DNA from: RPQJ01 sp963706535
GTDB lineage: Bacteria > Pseudomonadota > Gammaproteobacteria > Steroidobacterales > Steroidobacteraceae
Reading direction: 5' to 3'
DNA: 64,000 nt
NCBI GenBank assembly: GCA_963706535.1
Contig: CAVPMU010000012.1
Coordinates: forward strand, 62,001 to 126,000
The number at the start of each line of letters is the position of its first letter. Position 1 is the first letter of the stretch. Positions 34,577 to 43,878 of this stretch are shown in pieces. The translations under genes and the position numbers were made by a program. Under the pieces are notes generated by a model. The model ran no database searches. It had not been told where the DNA came from and saw nothing but the letters and a program-made list of their open reading frames with translations.

Positions 34577-35200
34577 TCACGTTTCGGGCCGTTCGACCTC
34601 GAGCACCATGCGCACGAGGTGCGCGAGCGAATGCGCTTCCATCTTCTCCATCACGCGCGCGCGATGGATCTCGACGGTGCGCTGGCTCAGGTTCAGGTCG
34701 CCCGCGATCACCTTGTTCGCCTTGCCCGCCACCACGAGGTCGAGCACCTCGCGTTCGCGCGGCGTGAGCGACTCGAGTCGCTTCCTGATCATGTTGCGTT
34801 CGGCGAGCATGCGGCGGCTGCCGGCGTCCTTGTCGAGCGCCTGGTTGATGCGGTCGAGCAGGTCCTGGTCGCGGAACGGCTTCTGGATGAAATCCACCGC
34901 GCCGGCCTGCATCGCCTCCACGGCCATCGGCACGTCGCCGTGCCCGGTGATGAAGATGATCGGCAGGATCGAGTGGCGCTCGTTCAGCTTCACCTGCAGC
35001 TCGAGGCCGCTCATGCCGGGCATGCGGATGTCGAGCACCAGGCACCCCGGGCGGTCGTCGCGGTCGGCGTCGAGGAAATCCTGCGCGGACTCGAACACCT
35101 CGACCGGCAGTCCCACGGACTTGAGCAGCAGGCGCAGCGAATCCCGGACCGCAGCATCGTCGTCCACCACGAAAACCGTGGGCTTCGTTTCCTTGATCAC
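34577..35200 (-). CDS. fixJ: FixJ-family response regulator
   Basis: A 207-residue regulator with an N-terminal receiver (Asp57 in LVLDIRMPGMSG; Lys in FIQKPF) and a C-terminal LuxR-type helix-turn-helix (LTPREREVLDLVVAGKANKV, then LNLSQRTVEIHRARVMEKM). This layout and the GHGDVPMAV segment are typical of FixJ. Its start is 3 bases beyond the stop of the FixL-like kinase. In rhizobia phosphorylated FixJ turns on fixK and cbb3 genes under low oxygen; no fixK is in this window, so direct control of cco genes is possible. Confidence 0.92.
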   Translation of the reverse strand: MIKETKPTVFVVDDDAAVRDSLRLLLKSVGLPVEVFESAQDFLDADRDDRPGCLVLDIRMPGMSGLELQVKLNERHSILPIIFITGHGDVPMAVEAMQAGAVDFIQKPFRDQDLLDRINQALDKDAGSRRMLAERNMIRKRLESLTPREREVLDLVVAGKANKVIAGDLNLSQRTVEIHRARVMEKMEAHSLAHLVRMVLEVERPET

Positions 35201-35203
35201 TCG

Positions 35204-36766
35204 TCACTCCCCCGTCTTGGCCGGAGATACCGGCAGCGTGAAATGGAATCGCGCGCCGCACTCGTCGTTCGGAGTGTGCCACAGGCGGCCGCCGTGGGCG
35301 CGGACGATCGACCGGCTGATCGCGAGGCCGAGACCGGTGCCGCCGGCCTTGGTCGTGAAGAACGGGTTGAACAGGTGCTCTGTCGCTTCCGGCGCGAGCC
35401 CGGAGCCGCGGTCGGCGACCATGACCTCGACCTCGCCGTCGCTGGAGCGGCGCGTCTGCAGCACGACCTCCCGCCGTTCCTCCGGCGCGTCGGCCATCGC
35501 GTCGATGGCATTGCGGACGAGGTTCAGCACCACCTGCTGCAGCTGGATCGGATCGGCATAGACGGTCGGCAGTTCGTGCTCCGCGTCGATGCGCAGCCGC
35601 ACGTTGTGCAGCCGTGCGTCCGTCTCGGCGAGCATGCGCAGGTCCTGCAGCAGGCGGCTGCAGTCGACCGGCTCGCGCTTGACCTCGCGGTTCTTGACGA
35701 AGTTACGCAGGCGGCGGATGACCTCGCCGGCACGCAGCGCCTGGGCATTGATCTGCTCGAGCGCCGCGAGCACGTCCTCGACCTCGGGCTCGGGCAGCTT
35801 GAGCAGTCGCTGGCAGGCCTGCGCGTAGGTCGCGATGGCCGACAGCGGCTGGTTGATCTCGTGCGCGAGTCCCGCCGCCATCTCGCCCATCGTGGACAGC
35901 CGCGCGAAATGCGTCAGGCGCTCCTGCAACTGTCGGGCCTCGTCCTGGGCGTGGCGGCGCTCGGTCACGTCGTGGATCGTCCCCACATGCTTCAACAGGT
36001 GGCCATCGGCGTCGTGGACCGCATGGGCGATGTGGTGCAGGTGCCGGACGGCGCCGTTCTCGAGCACGATGCGATACTCGATATCGAGCGTCGGGTGGCC
36101 CGGGTCCAGGGCCGCGAACGCCGCGGCCACCCGGTCGCGGTCGGCCGGGTGCACCCAGCGGGTCGCGAACTCCGGGCCCGAGATCCGCGTGCCGGATTGC
36201 TCCGTCACGCCGAGGATGCGGTACAGCTGCGAGGAGTAGTAGTCCGGCTCGTCCTGCCGCGGGTGCATGACGTAATTGCCGAGGTTCGCGAGTTCTTGTG
36301 CGAGCCGCAGTTCGGCCTCGCTCCTGCGCAGCTGCTCCTCCGCGATCTTCCTCCGGGTGATGTCGCGGATGAAGCCGACGAAGCGCGGCGTGGCGCCCGC
36401 CCGCAGCTGCCCGACCGCGAGTTCGCACGGGAACAGGCTGCCGTCCTTGCGGAGCGCCGTCACCTCCCGTCCGATGCCGATGATCCGCGCCTCGCCGGTG
36501 GTCCGGTAGCGCGCGAGGTACGCATCGTGCTCGCCGTGGTACGGCTCGGGCATCAGCACGTTCACGTTGCGCCCGATGATCTCGTCGGCCTCGTAGCCGA
36601 ACACCAGCTGCGCGGAGGGGTTGAACTCCTCGATCGTGCCCATGTGGTCGATGACCAGCACGGCGTCCACGGCCGCCTCGAGCAGGGCGCGGAATTCGCG
36701 CTCGGACTGCGACAGGCTGCGGCGGGGCGTCGCGCCCCGGCTGGCGTTGGATTTCTTGTTCTGCAT
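35204..36766 (-). CDS. fixL: FixL-like heme-PAS oxygen-sensor histidine kinase
   Basis: A 520-residue kinase with no membrane segment: PAS1 (25-140), PAS2 (about 150-265), a HisKA domain with His302 (GLAHEINQPLSAI) and an HATPase with NLVRNAIDAM and GTGLGLAISRSIV. PAS1 closely follows Bradyrhizobium FixL, including EPYHGEHDAYLARYRTTG and IIGIGR. His80, Arg86 and Arg100 match the heme ligand and oxygen-sensing arginines (His200, Arg206, Arg220) with identical spacing. It should be active when oxygen is low. The ATG at 36766 begins MQNKKSN; the frame extends further but without family similarity. Confidence 0.9.
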   Translation of the reverse strand: MQNKKSNASRGATPRRSLSQSEREFRALLEAAVDAVLVIDHMGTIEEFNPSAQLVFGYEADEIIGRNVNVLMPEPYHGEHDAYLARYRTTGEARIIGIGREVTALRKDGSLFPCELAVGQLRAGATPRFVGFIRDITRRKIAEEQLRRSEAELRLAQELANLGNYVMHPRQDEPDYYSSQLYRILGVTEQSGTRISGPEFATRWVHPADRDRVAAAFAALDPGHPTLDIEYRIVLENGAVRHLHHIAHAVHDADGHLLKHVGTIHDVTERRHAQDEARQLQERLTHFARLSTMGEMAAGLAHEINQPLSAIATYAQACQRLLKLPEPEVEDVLAALEQINAQALRAGEVIRRLRNFVKNREVKREPVDCSRLLQDLRMLAETDARLHNVRLRIDAEHELPTVYADPIQLQQVVLNLVRNAIDAMADAPEERREVVLQTRRSSDGEVEVMVADRGSGLAPEATEHLFNPFFTTKAGGTGLGLAISRSIVRAHGGRLWHTPNDECGARFHFTLPVSPAKTGE

Positions 36767-36808
36767 CAGTCGTCGGATGGGGATTGCAGCCACCAATGCT
36801 AAGTGATG

Positions 36809-36849
36809 CCGGCGGGCGACACTAGGTATTACTGGAAGTCGCCTGCCGG
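36809..36849. promoter_or_regulatory. near-perfect inverted repeat with CTAGGTATT, upstream of fixL
   Basis: CCGGCGGGCGAC (36809-36820) and GTCGCCTGCCGG (36838-36849) pair over 12 positions with one G-T. The 17-base loop holds ACTAGGTATTACT. It lies between divergent fixL and hsp20, 43 bases before the fixL start. The 9-mer CTAGGTATT recurs upstream of ccoN at 46031-46039. Its TAnGTA core recalls known FixJ sites (TAMGTA). A FixJ operator is a hypothesis. Confidence 0.45.
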
Positions 36850-36953
36850 GACTGCCCCGATCGCGGGCCGTCCGCGCGAGGCGGAAAATGGATCCGCGGC
36901 CCCGCGGAGTTGCGGGTCGCGTGCCGTAACAGGGAACACCCCAGGAGGGAGCC

Positions 36954-37391
36954 ATGAGACTGACACGTTGGGAACCATTCCGTGAAATGGACGAGATGCT
37001 GAGGGGATTTGCCCCGATGTTCGGGCGCCTGCCGATGGCCCGGACGGGCGAGGAGGCCTATGAGTTCCTGCCGCCGGCGGACATCGTCGAGCGCGACAAG
37101 GAATACCTGATCAAGATCGACCTGCCGGAGGTGCCGAAGGAGGACGTGAAGGTCCTCTTCGAGGACGGCGTGCTCACGATCAAGGGTGAGCGCAAGGTCG
37201 AGAAGGAGGTCAAGGGCGAGAAGGTGTACCGCACCGAGCGTTACTACGGGACCTTCGAGCGCAGCTTCGTGCTGCCCGAGGACGTGGACGCGAAGCTCAT
37301 CAAGGCCGAGTCGAAGGATGGCGTGCTGATGCTCCACCTGCCGCGTGTGGCGGTGGAAAAGCCGCGGCCGCTGGCCATTACGATCCAGTGA
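36954..37391 (+). CDS. small heat-shock protein Hsp20/alpha-crystallin
   Basis: A 145-residue small heat-shock protein with a strong AGGAGG ribosome site. An N-terminal WEPFREMDEML segment leads into an alpha-crystallin domain (about 40-135) with ADIVERDKEYLIKIDLPEV and DGVLMLHLP. It holds unfolded proteins for refolding. It is divergent from fixL and shares the palindrome at 36809-36849, which could couple it to oxygen status. Confidence 0.93.
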   Translation: MRLTRWEPFREMDEMLRGFAPMFGRLPMARTGEEAYEFLPPADIVERDKEYLIKIDLPEVPKEDVKVLFEDGVLTIKGERKVEKEVKGEKVYRTERYYGTFERSFVLPEDVDAKLIKAESKDGVLMLHLPRVAVEKPRPLAITIQ

Positions 37392-37443
37392 CCGGACGGG
37401 CGCGGGCGCGCGGATGGGGTCCGCGCCCCGCTGCCTGAGGAAA

Positions 37444-37540
37444 GGGGATAGTGACCAGGGGATAGGGGATAGTGAAGAAGGCCGGCATTGCCGGCCGTTC
37501 TTGTTTCTGCACTATCCCCTATCCCCTGGTCACTATCCCC
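37444..37540. repeat. palindromic element, copy A (7-bp unit arms)
   Basis: Bases 37444-37474 are perfectly complementary to 37510-37540 (31 bp). Each arm is built of four 7-bp units plus GTG: GGGGATA, GTGACCA, GGGGATA, GGGGATA, GTG. Between the arms is a second hairpin, AAGAA-GGCCGGCA-T-TGCCGGCC-G-TTCTT (37475-37502), followed by GTTTCTG. The same architecture is found at 53286-53381. It lies between converging hsp20 and the TauE/SafE gene, and its right arm encodes the last Gly and the TAG stop of the latter. Confidence 0.85.
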
Positions 37541-38294
37541 TCTCTTCGTGTCCCTGATGCTGCCCCTGCCCTCCACCGTGCCCTCCAGGCTGTCCGCCTC
37601 CCGCTGCGCCAACCAGCGCGTTGCCGGCTGTCCAGACGCCGAAGGCGAGGAGAAGGGCACCGGCGATCACGCGTAGCGAGGCGTGCCGCGAGAGGCCCCG
37701 GGCGATGCGATCGAAGGCCAGCGACGCGGTCACCATCGACGGCAGCGTACCGAGGCCGAAGGCGAGCATCACGGCGGCGCCGGTGGCGGCGCTCGCGGTG
37801 GTCGCGGCCAGCAGGAGCATCGAATAGGTCATGCCGCAGGGTAGCCAGCCCCAGGCGAGGCCGAGGCCGAGGGCCCCGCCGATGCCAGCCCTGTGCCCCT
37901 GGCGCCCGGCCCAGGGCGCGAGACGACGCCACAGGCCCGATCCGGCGGACTCGAGGGGGTCGAGGAGACGCCAGCCGAACAAGAGTCGGCCGGCGGCGGC
38001 GAGCATGATCAGGCCGGCAACCACCCGGAACGCCACCGACAGCGGCTTTACGTCCACCGCGTTCAGCAGCGTGCGGCCGAGCAGCCCGGCGATGCCGCCG
38101 GCGACCGCATAGCTCGTGATCCGCGCGAGGTTGTAGGCGAGGGCGAGGCCGACCCGCGTTCCCGTGCCGGCCTGCTGGCTGCGCATCGCGAGCGCGCCGG
38201 CGATGCCGCCGCACATGCCGATGCAGTGCCCGCTCGCGGCAATGCCGGCGAGCAGTGCGGCACCGAGGCTCAGGGCCTGTGGATCGGGGGTCAT
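37533..38294 (-). CDS. TauE/SafE-like membrane protein of the cbb3 cluster
   Basis: A 253-residue membrane protein (DsbD_2/UreH-like fold) with six or seven helices. The motif GIAASGHCIGMCGGIAGAL at the N-terminus and LAWGWLPCGMTYSMLL further on, with paired Cys residues, are typical of the protein that ends many ccoNOQP-GHIS clusters and is thought to help metal handling. The C-terminus is Gly/His/Gln-rich (GGHGGGQGQHQGHEERG), a possible metal-binding tail. Its ATG overlaps the ccoS stop (ATGA). Its stop codon lies in palindromic element A. Confidence 0.85.
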   Translation of the reverse strand: MTPDPQALSLGAALLAGIAASGHCIGMCGGIAGALAMRSQQAGTGTRVGLALAYNLARITSYAVAGGIAGLLGRTLLNAVDVKPLSVAFRVVAGLIMLAAAGRLLFGWRLLDPLESAGSGLWRRLAPWAGRQGHRAGIGGALGLGLAWGWLPCGMTYSMLLLAATTASAATGAAVMLAFGLGTLPSMVTASLAFDRIARGLSRHASLRVIAGALLLAFGVWTAGNALVGAAGGGQPGGHGGGQGQHQGHEERG

Positions 38295-38443
38295 GGGGCC
38301 TCGTCCTCGTCGTCGGACAGCACCGACCAGCCGGGGCTGTCGAGGTCGTCGAACTGGCCGTCGCCCGCGGCCCAGAAGAAAGCCCACAGGCCGAAGGCGA
38401 CCAGCACCAGGCCGAGCGGGATCAGCAGGAAGAGGATTTCCAT
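38291..38443 (-). CDS. ccoS: cbb3-type cytochrome oxidase assembly protein CcoS
   Basis: A 50-residue protein: one N-terminal membrane helix (MEILFLLIPLGLVLVAFGLW) then an acidic tail with GQFDDLDSPGWSVLSDDEDE. The helix followed by QFDDLDSPG is the hallmark of CcoS, needed for heme and copper loading of cbb3 oxidase. Read directly from the DNA, since it is short. It lies one base after the ccoI stop and overlaps the next gene by 4 bp. Confidence 0.93.
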   Translation of the reverse strand: MEILFLLIPLGLVLVAFGLWAFFWAAGDGQFDDLDSPGWSVLSDDEDEAP

Positions 38444-38444
38444 G

Positions 38445-40910
38445 TCAGGCAGCCTCGGGTTGCCCTGCGCCCGGCCACTCCGGGCGACTGCGGGGAGTGC
38501 CGCGCGACAGGCGCATCGCGTTCAGCACCACCACGACGGAGCTCAGCGACATGCCGATCGCCGCGAGCCATGGCGGCACGAAGCCGAGCGCCGCGAGCGG
38601 CAGCGCCGCGAGGTTGTAGACGATCGACCACGTCAGGTTCTGGCGGACCACGCGCTGCGTGCGGCGCGCGAGCTCGACAGTGGCGGGCAGGTCCTCGAGC
38701 GAGTCCCGTACCAGGATGAGGTCGGCGCTGGTCTGCGCGAGCGCCGAGCCGCGCCCCATCGCAATGGCCACGTCGGCACCTCGCAGCAGCGGCGCGTCGT
38801 TGATCCCGTCGCCGACGGCGATCACCACCTCGCCCGCAGCCTGCAGGGTCTTGAGTCGCGAGAGCTTCGACTCGGGGGAGAGCCGTGCCGCGTGCCGCTC
38901 GATGCCGCAGCGTGCCGCGATGCGCGCCACGGCCGCTGCCTCGTCCCCGCTCACGATCTCCGACGCCAGCCCGAAGGCCGCGAGCGTCGCGACGCATCGT
39001 GCGGCTTCCGCGCGCACCGGATCGGTCAGGCGGAATGCAGCCAGCAGGCCCCGCCTGCTGCCGAGGTACACCCAGCTCTCGCCACTCGCATCGTCGGGCG
39101 TGGTCGTGGTGGCATCGCCTGCGACGATCGCGTTGACGAAGCCGCGCGTGCCGATGCGCAGGAGTTCCTCCGCCACGCGTCCCTCGACGCCCTCGCCCGC
39201 CACGACGCGAGTCTCGGTCGCGATCCCCTGGGCGTCGCCCGACGCGAGGAACGCCTGCGCGATGGGATGCTCCGACATGCGCTCGAGCGACGCGGCGAGA
39301 GCGAGGCACTCCGCCGGCGCGAGATGGCCGAGCAGGCGCACTTCCTCGACCCGCACGAGGCCCTTGGTCAGGGTGCCGGTCTTGTCCCACAGCACGTAGG
39401 TCGCCCTGGCCAGCGACTCGATCGCATCCGTGTGGGCCACGAGCACGCCACGACGTGCCAGCGCTGCGGTGGCGGCGGCAAGCGCTGCGGGCGTGGCCAG
39501 CGACAGCGCGCAGGGACAGGTGACGACCAGCACGGCGAGCGTCGCGCCGAACGCTCGCGAGGGGTCCACGAACCACCACACCGCGAATACCAGCGCCGCG
39601 CCGAACAGGATGCGGCCCAGGAACCACGCGGCCGCGCGATCCGCCGCCTTCGCAAGGCGCGGTCGCTCGGCCTGCGCCCGCTCGAGCAGCGCCACGATCC
39701 CGGACAGCACCGTGTTGCCGGCCACCGCCTCGACCTTGACGCGCAGCGGCGCGGCGAGGTTCTGCGTGCCCTGGTGCACGCGCGCGCCGGGAGCCTTGGC
39801 GATGGCGGCGGACTCGCCCGTGAGCATGGACTCGTCCACGCGCCCGTCGCCTTCGACGACCGTGCCGTCCGCCGCGAAGACCTCGCCGGTGCGCACCAGC
39901 AGTTCGTCGCCCACCGCGAGTTCGACGGCCTGCACGTCCTCGACCACCCCGGCGCGCACCCGCCGGGCGGTCACCGGGGCGAGGCGCGCGAGCGCATCCG
40001 CCACGCTGCCGGCGCGGTGGCGCGCGATCATCTCCACGTAGCGGCCGATCGACAGGAAGAACACGAACATGGTCACCGAGTCGAAATACACCTCGCCGTG
40101 GCCGCGCAGCGCGTTCACCACGCTCGCGACGAAGGCGAGCGCGATGCCGATGGTCACCGGGACGTCCATGCTGACGCCGCGCGCGCGAAGCGCGTGCCAG
40201 GCGCCCCGGTAGAACGGCCAGCCGGCGTAGAGCGCCACCGGGATCGACACCAGCATGCTCACGAGCCGCAGGAATTCGCGGATGCCGGCGTCCATGCCGG
40301 ACGACTCGCCGATGTAGAGCGGCACGGCGAACATCATCACCTGCATCATGCCGAGGCCGGCCACGGCGAGGCGCTTGAGCGCGCTGCGTCGCTCGAGCAG
40401 CGCGAGTTGCTCGGACGGCTCGCCGGCGAGCGGGTGGGGACGCAGGCCGACGTGCTCGAGCACGCGCAGCAGGTCGCCGAGCCGCACCTTCGCCGGGTCC
40501 CAGACGAGGCGGGCGCGGGCCGTGGCGGGGTTCACGCTCACCTCGAGCACGCCGCTCTCGAGGTGCAGGGCCTTGTCGGCGAGCCAGCTGCAGGCCGCGC
40601 AGCGCAGTCCCTCGAGCAGCACGGTGACCGACCGCGCCCCGCCCGGTTCGGCGTGGGTGAGCCGCTCGACCAGCTCCGGCCGGTCGTAGGCTGCCCAGCG
40701 ATCCGGACGGGGAGGCTCGTCGGCGCGGGTCGCCTCCGCATCCCGGTACCGGTAGTAGTCGCCGAGCCCCGCCCCGGTGATGAACTCGGCCACGGCCTTG
40801 CAGCCGTGGCAGCAGACGGGCTCGTCGCGACCGGCGATGCGCGCGTGGATCACGATGCCGCGCGGGATGGGTTCGCCGCAGTGGAAGCAGGGCGAGCCGC
40901 CGGGGCTCAT
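38445..40910 (-). CDS. ccoI: copper-translocating P-type ATPase CcoI
   Basis: An 821-residue P1B ATPase that supplies copper to cbb3 oxidase. N-terminal CcoI-specific Cys region (PCFHCGEPIP, VCCHGCKAVAEF), an HMA domain with LRCAACSWLADKAL, about eight helices, the membrane metal site CPCALSLATP, the phosphorylation site DKTGTLTKG and the hinge GDGINDAPLL are all present. Its start overlaps ccoH by 4 bp. Confidence 0.95.
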   Translation of the reverse strand: MSPGGSPCFHCGEPIPRGIVIHARIAGRDEPVCCHGCKAVAEFITGAGLGDYYRYRDAEATRADEPPRPDRWAAYDRPELVERLTHAEPGGARSVTVLLEGLRCAACSWLADKALHLESGVLEVSVNPATARARLVWDPAKVRLGDLLRVLEHVGLRPHPLAGEPSEQLALLERRSALKRLAVAGLGMMQVMMFAVPLYIGESSGMDAGIREFLRLVSMLVSIPVALYAGWPFYRGAWHALRARGVSMDVPVTIGIALAFVASVVNALRGHGEVYFDSVTMFVFFLSIGRYVEMIARHRAGSVADALARLAPVTARRVRAGVVEDVQAVELAVGDELLVRTGEVFAADGTVVEGDGRVDESMLTGESAAIAKAPGARVHQGTQNLAAPLRVKVEAVAGNTVLSGIVALLERAQAERPRLAKAADRAAAWFLGRILFGAALVFAVWWFVDPSRAFGATLAVLVVTCPCALSLATPAALAAATAALARRGVLVAHTDAIESLARATYVLWDKTGTLTKGLVRVEEVRLLGHLAPAECLALAASLERMSEHPIAQAFLASGDAQGIATETRVVAGEGVEGRVAEELLRIGTRGFVNAIVAGDATTTTPDDASGESWVYLGSRRGLLAAFRLTDPVRAEAARCVATLAAFGLASEIVSGDEAAAVARIAARCGIERHAARLSPESKLSRLKTLQAAGEVVIAVGDGINDAPLLRGADVAIAMGRGSALAQTSADLILVRDSLEDLPATVELARRTQRVVRQNLTWSIVYNLAALPLAALGFVPPWLAAIGMSLSSVVVVLNAMRLSRGTPRSRPEWPGAGQPEAA

Positions 40911-41113
40911 GGCTCGGGCTGGGTCGTGCCCCCGGGCTCGCCGCAGCGCATGGTCACGCCTTCCTGCACGCAGTCGCGCCGCACGAGCGTGTCGGGACGC
41001 GAGACCGCGAGGTACAGCGTGAAGCCGCCGCCGATCACGGCCGCGGCCGGCGGGATGATCAGCAGCCAGGGCCAGAGATGGCGGTACCAGGGACGTTGCG
41101 GCGCGGCACTCAT
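40907..41113 (-). CDS. ccoH: short FixH/CcoH-like protein
   Basis: A 68-residue protein with one membrane helix (WPWLLIIPPAAAVIGGGFTLY) after a WYRHLWPW start, as in CcoH/FixH. Classical FixH is about 150-170 residues with a periplasmic domain; here only about 30 residues follow the helix (SRPDTLVRRDCVQEGV). This is either a natural short form or a truncation. Position between ccoG and ccoI and overlaps on the ccoI side support the name. Confidence 0.8.
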   Translation of the reverse strand: MSAAPQRPWYRHLWPWLLIIPPAAAVIGGGFTLYLAVSRPDTLVRRDCVQEGVTMRCGEPGGTTQPEP

Positions 41114-41125
41114 GGCGTCAGCGTA

Positions 41126-42504
<1,379 letters not shown>

Positions 42505-42508
<4 letters not shown>

Positions 42509-42804
42509 TTCTGGTTCCCGGGGGGCTCGGGCCTTGCCGTGCGCGCGAGGTACAGCGTGAGGAGGCTGGACAGGGCCGCGATCAGCCAGAAGAAGAAGAA
42601 ACCCACCGCGTAGCCGGTCATGCGGCTCGCGAAGGCGGGCGGGGGATAGTCGTCGTGCCCGACGAGCACCGGGTCGATGAACGCGAAGCTCACCATGGTG
42701 GCCACGCAGGCGGCGAGGAACGACGGCCAGACGATGATGGCCACGTCCTGCTTGAGGCGTGGCCACCGCACCGCACCCGAGTGCCCTTCGCCGAGCAGCG
42801 GCAT
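42505..42804 (-). CDS. two-helix membrane protein between ccoP and ccoG
   Basis: A 99-residue protein with two hydrophobic helices (VWPSFLAACVATMVSFAFI and a Phe-rich segment GYAVGFFFFWLIAALSSLL). I do not recognise a named family. It sits in the operon between ccoP (6 bases) and ccoG (4-bp overlap), so it is probably an accessory or assembly factor of the cbb3 oxidase. Confidence 0.75.
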
Positions 42805-42810
42805 GGTTCG

Positions 42811-43713
42811 CTACTCGGCGCCGCCCGACATCCGCAGCACGTAGGCCGCGAGCAGCCGCACGCGCTGGTCACCGAGCTTGTCCTGGAACGCCGGCATCTG
42901 GCCCATGCGACCGCCGACCACGGTCTCCTTGATCGTCGCCGTGTCGCCGCCGTACAGCCAGACATCGTCGGTGAGGTTCGGGGCGCCGAGCATCGGGTTG
43001 CCCTTGCCGTCCATGCCGTGGCAGGCCATGCAGAAGGTCTGGAAGTGTGCCCCGCCCGCCGTCGCGAGCGCGGCGTCGGCCTCCTGGCCCGAGAGCTGCC
43101 GCACGTAGGCGACCACCTGGTCGACGCCCTCGGGGCCGAGCACCTCGCCCCAGGGGGTCATCGCGGCGGTGCGCCCGCCGGCGATGGTCTGCACGATCGT
43201 GTCGGGATCGCCGCCCCACTGCCAGTCGGCGTTGGCCAGGTTCGGGAAGCCGCGCGCGCCACCACCGTCGGAGCCGTGGCACTGCGCGCAGTTGTTCTGG
43301 AACAGGTTGTGCGCCGTGGACATGGCCTGGGCGTTGGCCGCGAGCTCAGGAATCGTCATTGCCGCGAACGGCGCCAGCAGCTCGGCTGCCCGCGCCTCGA
43401 CGGCCGCCTTCTCCTCCTCGTACTGCTTCGCCTGCGACCAGCCCGTGGTGCCCTTGAAGCTGCCGAGGCCCGGGTACAGCGCGAGGTACAGCACGGCGAA
43501 GGCCACCGTGAGGTAGAACAGCCACAGCCACCACTTCGGCAGCGGGTTGTTGTACTCGCGCAGGTCCTTGTCCCACACGTGGCCCGTGTCGGCGCCGCCG
43601 CCGATTTTCTCGCCCGCCTCGCGTGGCTTCAACGTCCAGCGCAGCAGCCAGACGCAGCCGAGGATGTTCGCAACCGTCAGTACGACGACGAAGATGCTCC
43701 AACCGCTACTCAT
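42811..43713 (-). CDS. ccoP: cbb3 oxidase diheme cytochrome c subunit III
   Basis: A 300-residue subunit with two N-terminal helices and a periplasmic diheme domain. Heme c sites are CAQCH (Cys142-His146) and CMACH (Cys228-His232), each with a downstream Met ligand region (AAMTPWG and GQMPAFQDKL). The YNNPLPKWWLWLFYLT block is typical. It passes electrons from soluble cytochromes to CcoO/CcoN. Its ATG overlaps the ccoQ stop by 8 bp. Confidence 0.96.
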   Translation of the reverse strand: MSSGWSIFVVVLTVANILGCVWLLRWTLKPREAGEKIGGGADTGHVWDKDLREYNNPLPKWWLWLFYLTVAFAVLYLALYPGLGSFKGTTGWSQAKQYEEEKAAVEARAAELLAPFAAMTIPELAANAQAMSTAHNLFQNNCAQCHGSDGGGARGFPNLANADWQWGGDPDTIVQTIAGGRTAAMTPWGEVLGPEGVDQVVAYVRQLSGQEADAALATAGGAHFQTFCMACHGMDGKGNPMLGAPNLTDDVWLYGGDTATIKETVVGGRMGQMPAFQDKLGDQRVRLLAAYVLRMSGGAE

Positions 43714-43870
43714 CGGAATTCTCTCCCTTGTTCTCCTGCGGGCCCTCGCGGAACGGCATCTGCGCCATCTCGTCGAAGTCCCGCTTGCGGCGACTGCTCC
43801 AGGCCCAGGCGACGACGCCGATGAACGCCAGCATCACCGCCAGCGTCACGAGGCCGCGCACCGTGCCCAT
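43706..43870 (-). CDS. ccoQ: cbb3 oxidase subunit CcoQ
   Basis: A 54-residue single-helix protein (MGTVRGLVTLAVMLAFIGVV) with a charged tail RKRDFDEMAQMPF, the CcoQ pattern. CcoQ stabilises the oxidase complex. An in-frame GTG two codons upstream (43876) is an alternative start. It lies between ccoO and ccoP, overlapping the latter. Confidence 0.93.
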   Translation of the reverse strand: MGTVRGLVTLAVMLAFIGVVAWAWSSRRKRDFDEMAQMPFREGPQENKGENSDE

Positions 43871-43878
43871 GTCCACGT

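Noticed and set aside
36809..36849. The fixL-upstream hairpin as a terminator
   Set aside because: It is between divergent starts with no gene ending there and no T-run, so a regulatory site is more likely.
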